Below, piece by piece: positions 34,830 through 45,872 of a DNA stretch of 64,000 nucleotides. The translations under genes were made by a program, and so were the position numbers. The notes under the pieces were generated by a model that saw only the letters and a program-made list of their open reading frames with translations, had not been told where the DNA came from and searched no databases. The number at the start of each line of letters is the position of its first letter. Position 1 is the stretch's first letter. The DNA comes from Pictodentalium vernedei (Eukaryota > Mollusca > Scaphopoda > Dentaliida > Dentaliidae): the NCBI GenBank assembly GCA_031216915.1, contig CM062296.1:664889838-664953837 (forward strand), in the 5' to 3' direction.

Positions 34830-34960
34830 GTGTCTGAGGAAAAAATTTGCAAGCATCGGAAAAACAATTTTTTGTCCTCCTTGACCACCCACCCACCCCG
34901 GCATCAGTGTTTTGCAAATTTTTTCCACCCTCGCCCCCCTCCCTGGTGGAACTAAAATAA
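34830..34960. repeat. dispersed repeat related to 31214-31330
   Basis: Contains GAAAAAATTTGCAAGCATCG and the inverse TTTGCAAATTTTTTCC around CCACCCACCCACCCC, so the piece is itself a fold-back. It is partner to the copy near 31.3 kb. Confidence 0.45.
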
Positions 34961-35837
34961 GACCGCTGGTAGACAACAATGAGACCGGTCGTACTAAAAT
35001 AATATCGCAGCTAGAAAATGAGACCGCAATTGGCCGCAGGCAAAGTACAGGGGTTAGAGTCCCCAAATGAACACTATTTGGTTGTATGGGGTATACCAAA
35101 TATATATCCGAAGTTTGGTACCGATATTTTTTAATTTTAACCCTAACAGTTGTACTTTTCATGTATAGCGCGATATCCTACTTGCGATCTCACTTTTCTG
35201 CAACTCAGAACAGAGAGACCGCAAGTAAACGTCGGGTCCCCCAAAACACTAAATGAACACTATCTGGTGACAATGTCTATCCGAACTTTGATATTGATAT
35301 TTTAATTTTAACCCCTAAAATTGCACTTTTAATGTATAGCTCGACTTCCGATTTACGGTCTTAATTTTTCAAGCAGGGATAATGAAACCCACAAGTAAAT
35401 TGTTAGTCTTGAAAATATCAAATAAACGCAAAAGTATACACTGTATTATATATAAAATTTATACGAAATATGGTGGCCATATCTTGATTTTTAACCCCTT
35501 ATTATTTTAGGTTCAAAGTCTGATAGAAAAATCACATTTTCGGTCTCATTTCTACCAGGCATAAACCCTTCTCTGAAATGAGCCACTCAAGAGATTGACT
35601 TAAAATATATAGGTTATGCTTTACCAACACTCCTCATCTTTTACCTGGTCTTAAGTTCGGTAACTAGGTCTATAATACTTGGCAGATGTAGGGATTTTTT
35701 TCTACAGTGAATTTCTCTACTGTTTTTTTTTTCTTCTTTAAATTATTAACTCCCCTCATTGTTTACCCGGGCATGGGACCCTCAATTATAAAACTTGGCA
35801 GGTCTATAATTGTTTTCAACAGTGAATTTTGCTACTG

Positions 35838-35838
<1 letters not shown>

Positions 35839-35892
<54 letters not shown>
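35839..35892 (+). repeat. (TTTA)n microsatellite
   Basis: About 13 TTTA units. It may be the tail of a SINE-like element on the minus strand, but no head was recognised. Confidence 0.9.
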
Positions 35893-35894
<2 letters not shown>

Positions 35895-35965
35895 ATTTAT
35901 CAACTCCCTACATCTTTTACCCAGACTTGAGACTCTGGCACGTATCAAATCCGGCCGATTTAGAG

Positions 35966-35997
<32 letters not shown>

Positions 35998-36689
35998 GCT
36001 ACTTTCGCTACTGTTTTTCTTTTCTCTGCTTCTTCAGGGTGGGATTTTATAGTGCATTTCGGTACTGTTTTGTCTCAGCCTCCTTGTGCTTTTACAGCGC
36101 ATTTCTTTTTTCTCATTACGTTACACGGATTGTCTGGTTTTATGTCTCCAAATCATGTGGAACTGAATTCCCAGGTCGATTGAATTGACTTGGAAAACAA
36201 TGAAAAATGGAACCGTATATATACTGGATCCACTAATATGCGGAATTCCTTACTTAACTGGGATTCACCGTATGCAATGTTAGCAATATTCGTATTGTGT
36301 TGTGCCACCTCCAAACTTGGAAGTATACTTTTTAAAACCATTTTTGTTTTGATACATCCACCCAATTGTATTAGATGGGATGTCTACGTGAATTCCCCCC
36401 CCCCCCCCCCCCCCCCATCAAGTCGCGAAATGTATTTTGCTTTGTTTATCTTGCGTGGAGGGGGTGGGATACTTTTTCTCAAGTTCTTTCGAACGGAGAT
36501 ATTAACCCCCAAAGTGTAGTCACCACCGCCCTTGTCCAATAAGCTTGAAATTCTTTAAAATGAATTTTCGAGAAACCCCCACTGAAATCCTTGGAGATGG
36601 GCCGAGGCAGTTCCTATGAAAATCACCACCTGCGTTTTATCCCAAATCGAGTTTCATACCGGGACGATCCGTCCAAAAAAAGCTGATCT

Positions 36690-37130
36690 TTGTGTGTGTG
36701 TGTGTGTGGGTGGGTTTGTCTTACCAACTTGACGAGGTAACTAGACAAAAGAGTTTGCGTGTTTCGCCTTACCGAGGTACAAAAGACAAAAGAAACCCTT
36801 TACCTCGGTTGTTTTCCCAGAACTGTACCGGCAAAACGAGGTTGAAACCGTTAGTCCACACAAAAGACAAACAATGGGGTACCTCGGTATGTAGGGAAGA
36901 CAAGACTGTGTGTGTGTGTGTGTGTGTGTGTGGGTTTGTCTTACCAACTTGACGAGGTAACTAGACAAAAGAGTTTGCGTGTTTCGCCTTACCGAGGTAC
37001 AAAAGACAAAAGAAACCCTTTACCTCGGTTGTTTTCCCAGAACTGTACCGGCAAAACGAGGGTGAAACCGTTAGTCCACACAAAGGACAGACAATGGGGT
37101 ACCTCGGTATGTAGGGTAGACAAGACTGTG
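36690..37130 (+). repeat. tandem duplication of a 219-bp unit with (GT)n
   Basis: Two nearly identical copies are joined head to tail. Each has a GT tract, then GGGTTTGTCTTACCAACTTG, CGCCTTACCGAGGTACAAAA and GGTACCTCGGTATGTAGGG. Very few differences separate them, so the duplication is recent or is maintained by conversion. Inverse TACCTCGGT and ACCGAGGTA words inside give some hairpin potential. An assembly artefact cannot be excluded. Confidence 0.85.
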
Positions 37131-37465
37131 TGTGGGGGGGGGGGGGTGTGAGGGTGTGTGTGTGTGTGCGGGGGGGGGGGGGGGGGTGCCTTTTCAAGTG
37201 TTTTCGAGGGAAGATATTAACCACCATAGTCTGGGGCCCTGTCCAATATACTTGAACTTATTTTAAACTAATTCCTTGTGAATCACCAGTCACAATGCTT
37301 TGAGATGTGGTATTCATCGTCTTTTAGTTAGAGAGATTCAACTTTGTTCACAGAATGTTTCTTGTTTGTGTTCTAATACGAAGAGATTGCATGATATATG
37401 CAAAAAATAAGAGTGTTTCATGGGTATTTTCTCTCGCGCTTGTGCCTGCACAAAACGTTTTCTTG

Positions 37466-39089
37466 TTAGCTCACCTGACTTTCAGTCAGGAGAGCTATAG
37501 TAATCACTCACCGTCCGTCGTCCGGACGACGGTCCGTCGTCCATGAACATGGTGTTTGCGTCTTCTCCTCCCAAACCGCTGAGCCAATTTAATTGATATT
37601 TGAGATACTAGTTTGGTATGACATCGCAACTTGATTTTGTTCAAAGCAAGTTGTCTCGCCCTTCGGTAGAGCCACGCCCAAAAAGTGTGCTTAAATCTTA
37701 AAAAATCTTCTTCTCATGAACCAGCAGTAGCAGAGACTTGATATTTGGCGTGCAGCTTCCTTTTGAGGTGAAGACTCAGATTTGTTCAAGAGAAGTTCGA
37801 GGAGCTATATTTGCCTTCGTTATGGGAGGGACAAGAATTTTCGCCCCGCCTAAAATTTTTATTTTCCAAACCGAGAGGCAGATTTGAACCAAATTTGATA
37901 TGAGGGCTTATTGGGTCATAAGTACTTAATTTATGCTCCAATTTTTTTTCCCGTCACCACAGGAGCTAAAAATAGTAAAAAATTAAAACGCCCATATCTG
38001 CAAAACTACACGGCACTGAGAATTCTTATTTGGTGTGAAGCTTCCTTAGGACCAACAGAATGGAATGGTAACAAAATTGCTGTCTGTTTTATCATGGGGT
38101 ACTTTTTTGGGACTTTGAAAAAGTGCTGAGTCAGCATTTTTTAACACTTAACACTGTGGGTAATGGGAAAAAACATTTAAGACTACTTTTCTCCCAAACC
38201 ACTGCCCCAAAAGCTTTCAAATTTCACATACAACATCTTTGGAAGATTGTTTCACATGTTTATTGAAATCAATTGCCTGGTCTCTATGGGAGCCCAAATG
38301 TTTAAATTAGTGCGTATGAGGAATATTCTTTAAAAATCTTCTTCTTCAGATCTACCAATCAGAATCTTTTGATATTTGGTATGCAGCATGCTTGGGGGTG
38401 GGGGGGGGGGGGATTCAAGTTTGTTTATGCCAAGTCCCTGGGTTCATATTTGGGCTCACTGTGGGAGCCCGAATTATCACTTAGTTCAAAATGAGGAATT
38501 TTCTTTAAAAATCTTCTTCAGTCCAGCAGTAGGAATGTTTTGATATTTGGTATGCAGCATCCTTAGGGGGTGAGGTTCAAGTTTGTTCAAGCCATGTCCC
38601 TAGGCCCATATTTGGGCTCACTGTGGGAGCTCGAATTGTAACTTGGTTCAAAATGAGGAATTTTCTTTAAAAATCTTCTTCTTCAGATCCAGCAGTTTTG
38701 ATATTTGGTATGCAGCATCCTTGGGGGGGGGGGGGGGGGGGGGGGAGGGGGGAATTCAAGTTTGTTGAAGCCAAGTCCCTGGGTTCGTATTTGAGCTCCC
38801 TTTGGGGGCCCGAATTATAACTTGGTTCAATATGAGGAATTTTTCTTTAAACATCTTCTTCAGATTCAGCAGTCGAAATGTTTTGATATTTGGCATGCAG
38901 CATCTTTAGGGGGGTGAGATTCAAGTTTGTTCAAGCCAAGTCCCTGGGTTCATATTTGGGTTCATGGGTTCACTGTGGAAGCCCGAATGATAACTTAGTT
39001 CAAAATGAGGAATATTCTTTAAAAATCTTTTTCTTCAGATCCAGCAGTCAGAATGGTTTGATATTTGGTATGAAGCATCCTTAAGGTGG

Positions 39090-39120
<31 letters not shown>

Positions 39121-39550
39121 TAAGATTCAAGTTTGTACAAGTCAAGTTTCTGGGTTGATATTTGGTCTCCCTATGGGTGCCCGAATTATAACTTAGTTCA
39201 ATATGAGGAATATTCTTCAAAAATCTTCTTCTTCACATCCACCTGTCAGAATCTTTTAATATTTGGTTTTCAGCATCCCACTGGAGGTGAGATTCAAGTT
39301 TGTTCAAGCCAAGTCCCTGAGTTCTTATTTGGGCTCCCTGTGGGAGCCCGAATTATTACTTAGTTCAATATGAGGAATATTCTTTAAAAATCTTTTTTTT
39401 TAGATACACTGGTGAGAATCTTTGGATATTTGGTATAAGTTTTTCTTAGGAGGGGCAGATGCAACTTGTTGAAATCAGTTCCCTGACTTGATATTTAGGC
39501 TACCATTCAGGTGAGCGCCCTCAGCCCCCCCCCCCCCCTGGGCCCTCTTG
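37466..39550 (+). mobile_element. Helentron-like tandem-array element 4 (about 165-bp core)
   Basis: The 5' end TTAGCTCACCTGACTTTCAG folds with AGTCAGGAGAGCTA and is followed by GTCCGTCGTCC repeats. A leader of about 0.8 kb is followed by some six core units near 165 bp with TTTTGATATTTGGTATGCAG, ATTCAAGTTTGTTCAAGCCA and GGAGCCCGAATTATAACTTA. The 3' end has TCAGGTGAGC, the inverse of the 5' end, then a C-rich hairpin and the terminus CTCTTG. Core and leader are related to element 5 at 57.5 kb. Long G runs sit at the same place in several units (38398, 38725, 39088). Confidence 0.8.
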
Positions 39551-39927
39551 TGGTTATATTGGTAAACTTTATTTTCTACCCCTCTCTCTCTCTCCCTGAA
39601 TTATGAAAAGCTGTGCCCCTTTAACAACTAGACTAGTTCCAGGCCATAACAAAGGGGAATTCCTTACTAGATTAGACTGGTGGCCCCAGAGCTTGATTGT
39701 CTGGATCAAAAGTGTATTTTTTGCGATTGCACTCTGCACTCATAACACACATTGCTTGCGAGGGCGAAGTTTTTCAAATATTACTACGGCGAAGTTCCAC
39801 GCAGAATGAAATGAAAAAAAAAACCTTATGGTTATCAAATTGTCTGATTGCCAATATTTTGTAGAACTATCGTCTGGTGAGGCGATGCGTTATGTTAATA
39901 TCAGAAAGGCCACAGTGTCATTCACAC

Positions 39928-40641
39928 TTTTTTACGGCAGCGTATTAGCACCATTACAACTTAATAAATTGTAATTACAACTTAGCTTAACTTGTAATTA
40001 CAATATAGCTTAAATTGTAATTACAATATAGCTTAAATTGTAATTACAATATAGCTTAAATTGTAATTACAATTTATATTGTAATTACAACTTAATAAAT
40101 TGTAATTACAACTTAGCCTAAATAAGTTATAATTACAATTTAAGCTATATTGTAATTACAATTTAAGCTAAGTTGTAATTACAATTTAAGCTATATTGTA
40201 ATTACAATTTAAACTAAGTTGTAATTACAATTTATTAAGTTGTAATTACAATTTAATAAGTTGTAATGACAATTTAGCTAAGTCGTAATTACAATATAAA
40301 TAAGTTGTAATTACAATTTAAGCTATATTGTAATTACAATTTAAGCTATATTGTAATTACAATTTAAGCTAAGTTGTAATTACAATTAATTAAGTTGTAA
40401 TTACAATTTAGCTAAGTTGTAATTACAATATAAATAAGTTGTAATTACAATTTAAGCTATATTGTGATTACAATTTAAACTATATTGTAATTACAATTTA
40501 AGCTAAGTTGTAATTACAATTTATCAAGTTGTAATTACAATTTATTAAGTTGTAATTACAATTTAGCTAAATTGTAATTACAATTTAACATAAGTTATGC
40601 AAAAAAAACAAAATGGCGCTAATACGCTGCCGTACTTTTTC
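39928..40641. mobile_element. palindromic TTGTAATTACAA array with terminal inverted repeats
   Basis: The terminal repeats TTTTTACGGCAGCGTATTAG and CTAATACGCTGCCGTACTTTTT frame about 0.65 kb made only of the 12-mer palindrome TTGTAATTACAA (with small variants) and short spacers such as TTTAAGCTA, TTAAG or TTTAGCTAAG. Spacers read AGCTTAAA in the left part and TTTAAGCT in the right, with the switch near 40110-40130, so the whole element is a palindrome of palindromes. Every unit contains TAATTA. No coding capacity is present. Just left of it is CAGTGTCATTCACACTTTTT, similar to the 3' hairpin of elements 1 and 2. Confidence 0.85.
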
Positions 40642-40682
40642 TCATAAATTCCAATAAGAAAGAAAATAATAATATAAACATT

Positions 40683-40757
40683 AAACCAGATCAGCTGGGC
40701 TGAGTGAATATGAATCCAATTGGGGTTCATATTCACTCAACCCAGATGATTTGGGTT
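40683..40757. repeat. MITE family 5, copy 2 (palindrome)
   Basis: CTGAGTGAATATGAATCCAA and the inverse GGGTTCATATTCACTCAACC, with the same flanks as at 29222. Confidence 0.7.
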
Positions 40758-41025
40758 GATTTTTAACCAAACTGATTTCAGAGTGTCGTACAGATTGTCA
40801 AGACGTCCGATGAAAGGAAAACACTTTACACTCATTTTCACCGCTCAATGATTACTGAAAAGAATGTCAACTCCGTGTTGTTGATGGATGATAATGTAAA
40901 CTGATGGATGATACCATTTGCGGATTCAGGTTGGCACGCCCTAGTGTGCAAGAAAATGGTCTTGGTTCACCGTGCATCCACGTGTCAATATTGCCCATGT
41001 TCACCACATATTTGGACGGACGTGC

Positions 41026-41145
41026 AATCGTTACTTATTCCCAGCTCCTTATTCGACATTCGTTATCAACCGATTTTATTGGTTGATAACGAATGTCGAA
41101 TAAGGAACAGAACTAGGAATAAGTAACGGTTGTCACGTCCCCATA
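41026..41145. repeat. MITE family 6, copy 1 (palindrome)
   Basis: CGTTACTTATTCCCAGCTCC and TTATTCGACATTCGTTATCA are mirrored by TGATAACGAATGTCGAATAA and GGAATAAGTAACGGTTG, inside a GGACGTG...CACGTCC outer arm. A half copy lies at 42598-42680 with GTTGATAACGAATGTCGAA. Confidence 0.75.
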
Positions 41146-41652
41146 TTTGGGAACAATACCACGGTGTCCCGTACTACTTGTATGTACGAGACCAACGAAA
41201 CCTCCAGCCTTCGAAGCACTTTAACGCCCACGCACCTCTCCGCGATCCGGGTTGGACTTTCACGCTCCATTTCATCACCGTTCCCGGATCAGTCCCTGGG
41301 TACAGCTGTGAATTTTGCCCAAGCAAGTAGATTTTTCAAATCGGTACCGTCTTTAAATGCATTGTGTTGAAGAGAACAGCAACGACTATAACTATTTTCC
41401 CTATATGCTCTGCTTCCACTATACTAGCGGCTGCCACAACTACAGCTACTGGCTTATACTATGTCCATCACTACCCGTCTCAGGATCGGCTTCAACCGAT
41501 GCTGGAATCTACCAATGGCTCATGCTACTAGCTTCTACAATTTCAGTTACCACGCCCTGACAATACCAGCTTCTACCACTGTTACTACTACTTCAGGCTC
41601 TGGTATCTTCCTCAGCTACGGCCACTACGAGTTCCTACCACTGTTGTCTCCT

Positions 41653-41865
41653 TTAACCCTATACCTAACATGAAAAGCAGATGACACTAGCAAAAAAATT
41701 CTTCAGTAACTAATTTTTTGATTTTTCTTTGTTTCAAAAAACATAGGTTATGCTACCTCATTGCAACGAGCTCAAAGAGGGGTCATAACCTGTTTTTGAG
41801 ACAAATAATGAAAATTCGTTGGCGATTTTTCAGATTTTTTGCCGCTACGTTTGGTAAATGTTTAA
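41653..41865 (+). mobile_element. MITE family 1, copy 6
   Basis: Starts TTAACCCTATACCTAACATG and ends GGTAAATGTTTAA. The central palindrome is damaged (TTGCAACGAGCTCAAAGAGG has lost most of the right arm of the core). Confidence 0.75.
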
Positions 41866-43250
41866 CAGTACAGGCTGCTACAAGTACTTCTGCTTGCTAC
41901 TTTTATGTTCACCAACCACCACACTGCCTTGAATTACAACCACCACAACTCGAGAGTGCCGAAGAAATCGCAGCATCCGTCATCCTGCTCCCTACTTGCT
42001 AATTTTCCTTCCTTAAACCACTCCTGCAAACGCCTGGCGTCCCAAACTTGGTAGACGGAGTTTTTCTCTTCTCTTCCGAATGCACACCGCACACTTTGAA
42101 GATGGTGTAATGTCATAGAAAACTTATCATGAGCCCCACATCACAGCCCAGAGGAACATAGTAGCCTTTTGTCAAATTAGATGTGGCTTCTCTAGATAGT
42201 AGCCAGACCATCTCTTCTTGTCTTTCAGATCGATATGCTTTATTAGGGGTCTAAAGTGAGAAAGAAAATTAATGAAAAAATAACCAAAAATGCATCTAAA
42301 TTGCATTGCCTTTTCACGCTTGAACCTTTTAATATATTGAGATGGTCACCATGAAACAGCAAAAAACACTCTTGTGCAGCAAGTTTGACAAATTCCACAA
42401 ACCCCAGCAATGAGCGCGGCTCCCTCGATCGTATTCTCCCGACTCGCGTGTTTGTGATACGAGTTTGCATATTTCCCTGATTTTCAGCGTATTAGTCCGA
42501 ATCCGGTTGGTCGGTGATTTCCATTGTTTTGAAACTGTATTTGAAAGTTTCTCTTGACTGTATTTTCTGAATACAACCAAAATTAATTAGGGATGTGACA
42601 CCCGTTACTTATGTAATAAAAACGGTTGATAACGAATGTCGAACAGGAACTGGGAATAAGTATCGGTTGTCATGGCAGTAATTAGTTTGATATTGATAAA
42701 AAAGATTGGAATACTTTAATCCAACATCTCTAAGAACTCTGAAATGTAGCCAAACTGATCATCCTCTAAGATAATGCTGCCAACACACTGTCTTATGCTC
42801 ACCGAATCCCATTGTTGACACACTGTTTACCCCCAAATACTTGTGTTCTTGATGAAGGGTCCACACTTAAGTATTAAATCGTGTAACCCTTTAGTATCCA
42901 TCGGCCTATAACTTTAAGTGAATGCAGAAAAAGGTGATGCAAAATACTCAATCGGTCATGTGCCCGACGAACCTGACCGACGAACCGCAGTTGGGTGCAC
43001 CAGGAGGAGGCATGGGGTTTTACAGCTTTCCCGGTCGGACAAAAACTGCTTTCTTTATTATGGGTTTGTCCAGAAATACCCCACAGTCCTCTCTCCCCCA
43101 CTCTCTGTTTGTCGGGAAGCACAGGCCTCTGGTGTAGAAATCATGACGCCAACCCTGACCCATGTCGTGAATCCCCTAGTAAAATGTATAATATTGACTT
43201 TGACAAGCACCTTGGGCATTGATCAATAAGTGTACGTTTTTATGTTTTAG
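41866..43250 (+). other. intron sequence before exon 2, no gene
   Basis: Contains the half palindrome at 42598-42680. No further exon was accepted. Frames at 42918-43229 and nearby are short and do not resemble known proteins. Confidence 0.4.
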
Positions 43251-43483
43251 GATATCCACCTCAAGACTATTTCGACACATTCTCCAGGAAAACACAGCTT
43301 TGTCTGACGTACACAGAGTCTAAATTTCTCTCATTTCTTGTCACTTCATTCCCTGTTTTGGAGGAAAAACAGTTCGATTTGTACCGGATTGATAAGCAGC
43401 GTCGACTCATACGCCTACAGAGCTACACACCTCGACACATTAAGGAAATGAAATATCAAGGCACCGTCGTCATCATACCCTAC
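43251..43483 (+). CDS. host gene exon 2 (folded domain)
   Basis: This exon is bounded by the acceptor TTTATGTTTTAG and the donor GTATGTAATAG. It receives one base of a Gly codon from exon 1, then reads YPPQDYFDTFSRKTQLCLTY and continues to VLEEKQFDLYRIDKQRRLIR and YQGTVVIIPY, ending in phase 0. The alternation of strands and helix (LTYTESKFLSFLVTSFPVL, QFDLYRI, TVVIIPY) is that of a small alpha/beta fold. It resembles the region of invertebrate HECT-type ligase-like proteins where a helix ending in FP is followed by FxLxR and IxPL strands. This is a family impression from memory, not a search result. Confidence 0.8.
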
Positions 43484-44394
43484 GTATGTAATAGCTTTTA
43501 ACTATGCACAGAACCGTGAGGTAAACTGAAATGGCCTGGTTATCGTAACTTATGATCGGGATGCCTACCCTTCCTTCTTGGTTTTTGCCGATAACAAGCT
43601 GTACACGTTTATCCCTGCAATCCCGAATGTATTAGAACCAGAACTTCGACGTCCGAGTTTATCTGAATTTTAAATATAAATTTAAGATATGACTACATTT
43701 ATTCATTTTAAGAGAGAAATTATTTCATCTGAATCTTAACATGATTTTTTCAGGAAGCTAATTCAGTCATGCACAGACGCTAACTAAATGCAGTGGCTCA
43801 TCCAGGATTTTGAGTTGGGGAGGGGCGCAACATTCGAGTCGTGGGTAACGGGGACGAGCATATCCCTCTCGTCTTCGGAAACCACTTTATAGCGTGTCAT
43901 TTAGAATGAAACCCACACATGAGCTACAGCTGCATGCATTGGATGCAGTATTATCCGCAATAACACACGGATATAATATAATCGCCGATAATACCGTGAC
44001 CCACTGGTCTCGGTGCTTGTAAAAAAAAATAGTTACAAAAGTGGGAGAGGACAGGCCGGGCGCCGTCGCCTACGTTTGACAAATGGGATGCACAGTGTGT
44101 TCTCATTTGATAACCCAGTGGGAACGCCAACCTATTATATCCTTTGTTTCGTTTCAAATCCAACTTGTAAAAACTTGAGAACCCAACAATCAAATTTGAA
44201 GTTCATGGATCGCTGGGTATTCTATCGATGACCCGTGAATTATTGAGTAACTGGGATGTATCGTGCACAGAGTATTTAATACACATTGCCATATTGTCAA
44301 CATCAATTATTACCACTTTTGCGGGCGTTCCTAGCATATTAACGATGTTTTACCGCGCGTTCAAACCTCGTAATGCTCAACAAGTACAAGTCAT

Positions 44395-44455
44395 GTGACG
44401 TGTCGGGTCGTTATTGACTATAACGGCCCGGCAAGTCAATAACAGCCAGACACGT
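44395..44455. repeat. imperfect palindrome with GACGTGTC arms
   Basis: GTGACGTGTCGGGTCGTTATTGACT and an inverse AGTCAATAACAGCCAGACACGTC surround an ATAACGGCCCGGCA centre. No second copy was noticed. Confidence 0.5.
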
Positions 44456-44816
44456 CTAAATATTGTCAATGACGTCACATCTCTCAGCCGATCAAAAATA
44501 TATTTTCCCAGATTTCCATTTGGATCGAAATTCAATTCGGATTTTTAATTTGCAAAACACATTTGTTTCAAGTGTTTCCCTTTGTGTCAAGAATTGATGA
44601 TGTATCAAATATGGGAAGCTATACACAGAAAAGTAAGTAATGACATCTTTGATGAATAAACCCTTTGCCAACAGGTCGCATTTCGAAGATATATTTCATC
44701 ATCTAACTTTCCAAACTTCGCCATAGACTGATCAAACGATAGTCATGTTACCCGGTTTGTTTGTCAACAAATCAGACGATAGTTTCGCTGTTTTTTTTTA
44801 ATTCTAAAACGTCAAA

Positions 44817-45809
44817 AGTAGTATGTGATGTGGTTTTGAGGGAAAGGATGGATGACCTTGGTGGATGACCTCGGAAGTGACGTCATGTCACGTGACCTAG
44901 TGGCGTCATGTTGTGTTGTCATGGTAACCCGCGTGAGCGGCCATGTTGTGACGTCATCTCCATAGTAATACGTGATGTGAGTGCGCATGCGCAGCGCGTG
45001 TTGTTAGGGTGACACGTGTTTCCGTCGTCCATTTTGTATACTGGATGCCGCCATCTTGGTTTCTATGGTAGCACGTGATTGCTATGTTACCCAATTTTTT
45101 TGCAATAAGACGGGGTATGTTCGGAGGGTGTGTTCGATTGAATCGGAGTAAATCTAATTACCACAAACAACCCGACAATCCTTCCAAATCACCAAAATCC
45201 ACCCCAACTTTTACTATTTCGAATTCTTTCAGAATTCTTTATTTCTATCTATCTATGCAATAGTTTATGTCTACCTAGGCATGTTCCTTTGTTCTGGAGT
45301 ATACTCCAGTGCGTAGAAGAGCCTATCAATTGGAACAGTTTATCTTATTATTACTATATTTAGCAATTTCTGGTCTATTCTTGTTAGTTCTGACCCTATT
45401 CCAAGTACTCTTGTTGTTTCATATATATAACTAACCAATCAGATTGCTTGATTTCCCATAATCTGTATACAGAGTTATCTCCCTTCTGTATAATAAAAAA
45501 CTATATCCAATGGCCATATCCCATGGAATCCCATTTTGGGGAAACACCCGTGGCTATAGAATCCCTTTTCTGTCATATGTGCTTATGTGAAAAAGCACAA
45601 TGTGACACAATGTGCCCTAGCACAAAGGCACATGCTTTATGTGCCGATATGTGCTTATGTGAAAAGGCACAATGTCACACAATGTGCCCTAGCACATAGG
45701 CACATACGGGTATTTGAGGATACCTATGTCCTGGTATTGTTTTATTCGAGGATACTAGTTGGACTTTACATCCGGGTACTTCATGCTACATCCGGGTTCT
45801 TCTGTTGGG
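44817..45809 (+). repeat. left terminal inverted repeat (993 bp)
   Basis: Matches the complement of 48238-49420 almost throughout. The outer 250 bp are promoter-like: TGACGTCA at 44878-44885 and 44949-44956, TCACGTGA at 44888-44895, TGCGCATGCGCA at 44982-44993 and CCGCCATCTTGG near 45048. The inner part has two copies of an ATGTGCTTATGTGAAAA block (about 45576 and 45651) with GCACAATGTG and CACAATGTGCCCTAGCACA. Confidence 0.93.
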
Positions 45810-45854
45810 GTAGTAGATAAAAAACAACAACACTGAATGTAAATTTAAATTTCT

Positions 45855-45860
45855 TTTATT
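45855..45860 (-). terminator. AATAAA polyadenylation signal after gene 4
   Basis: On the minus strand AATAAA lies 12 bases beyond the TGA at 45873-45875 that closes the extended gene 4 frame. It is just before the left inverted repeat. It would serve the last gene of the minus-strand set. Confidence 0.55.
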
Positions 45861-45872
45861 CAAGTATACAAT

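Larger units (their letters stand above)
28776..43250 (+). other. host intron 1 (14.5 kb)
   Basis: This intron is inferred from the donor at 28776, the acceptor TTTATGTTTTAG at 43250 and the exact phase match between exons. It is filled by MITEs, a SINE and two Helentron-like arrays, which are listed separately. Between them, 28860-29700, 31701-32140, 34662-36690 and 40758-41652 contain no recognised gene. They hold G/C runs near 28890, 35975 and 36396 and a TTTA repeat near 35839-35892. Confidence 0.65.

Noticed and set aside
39960-40600. A centromeric or telomeric satellite
   Set aside because: The array is only 0.65 kb, is closed by inverted terminal repeats and lies in an intron of a gene.
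41130-41640. Thr/Ser-rich exon similar to host exon 1
   Set aside because: Composition is similar (ACT/ACC-rich), but no alignable segment and no usable splice sites were found.
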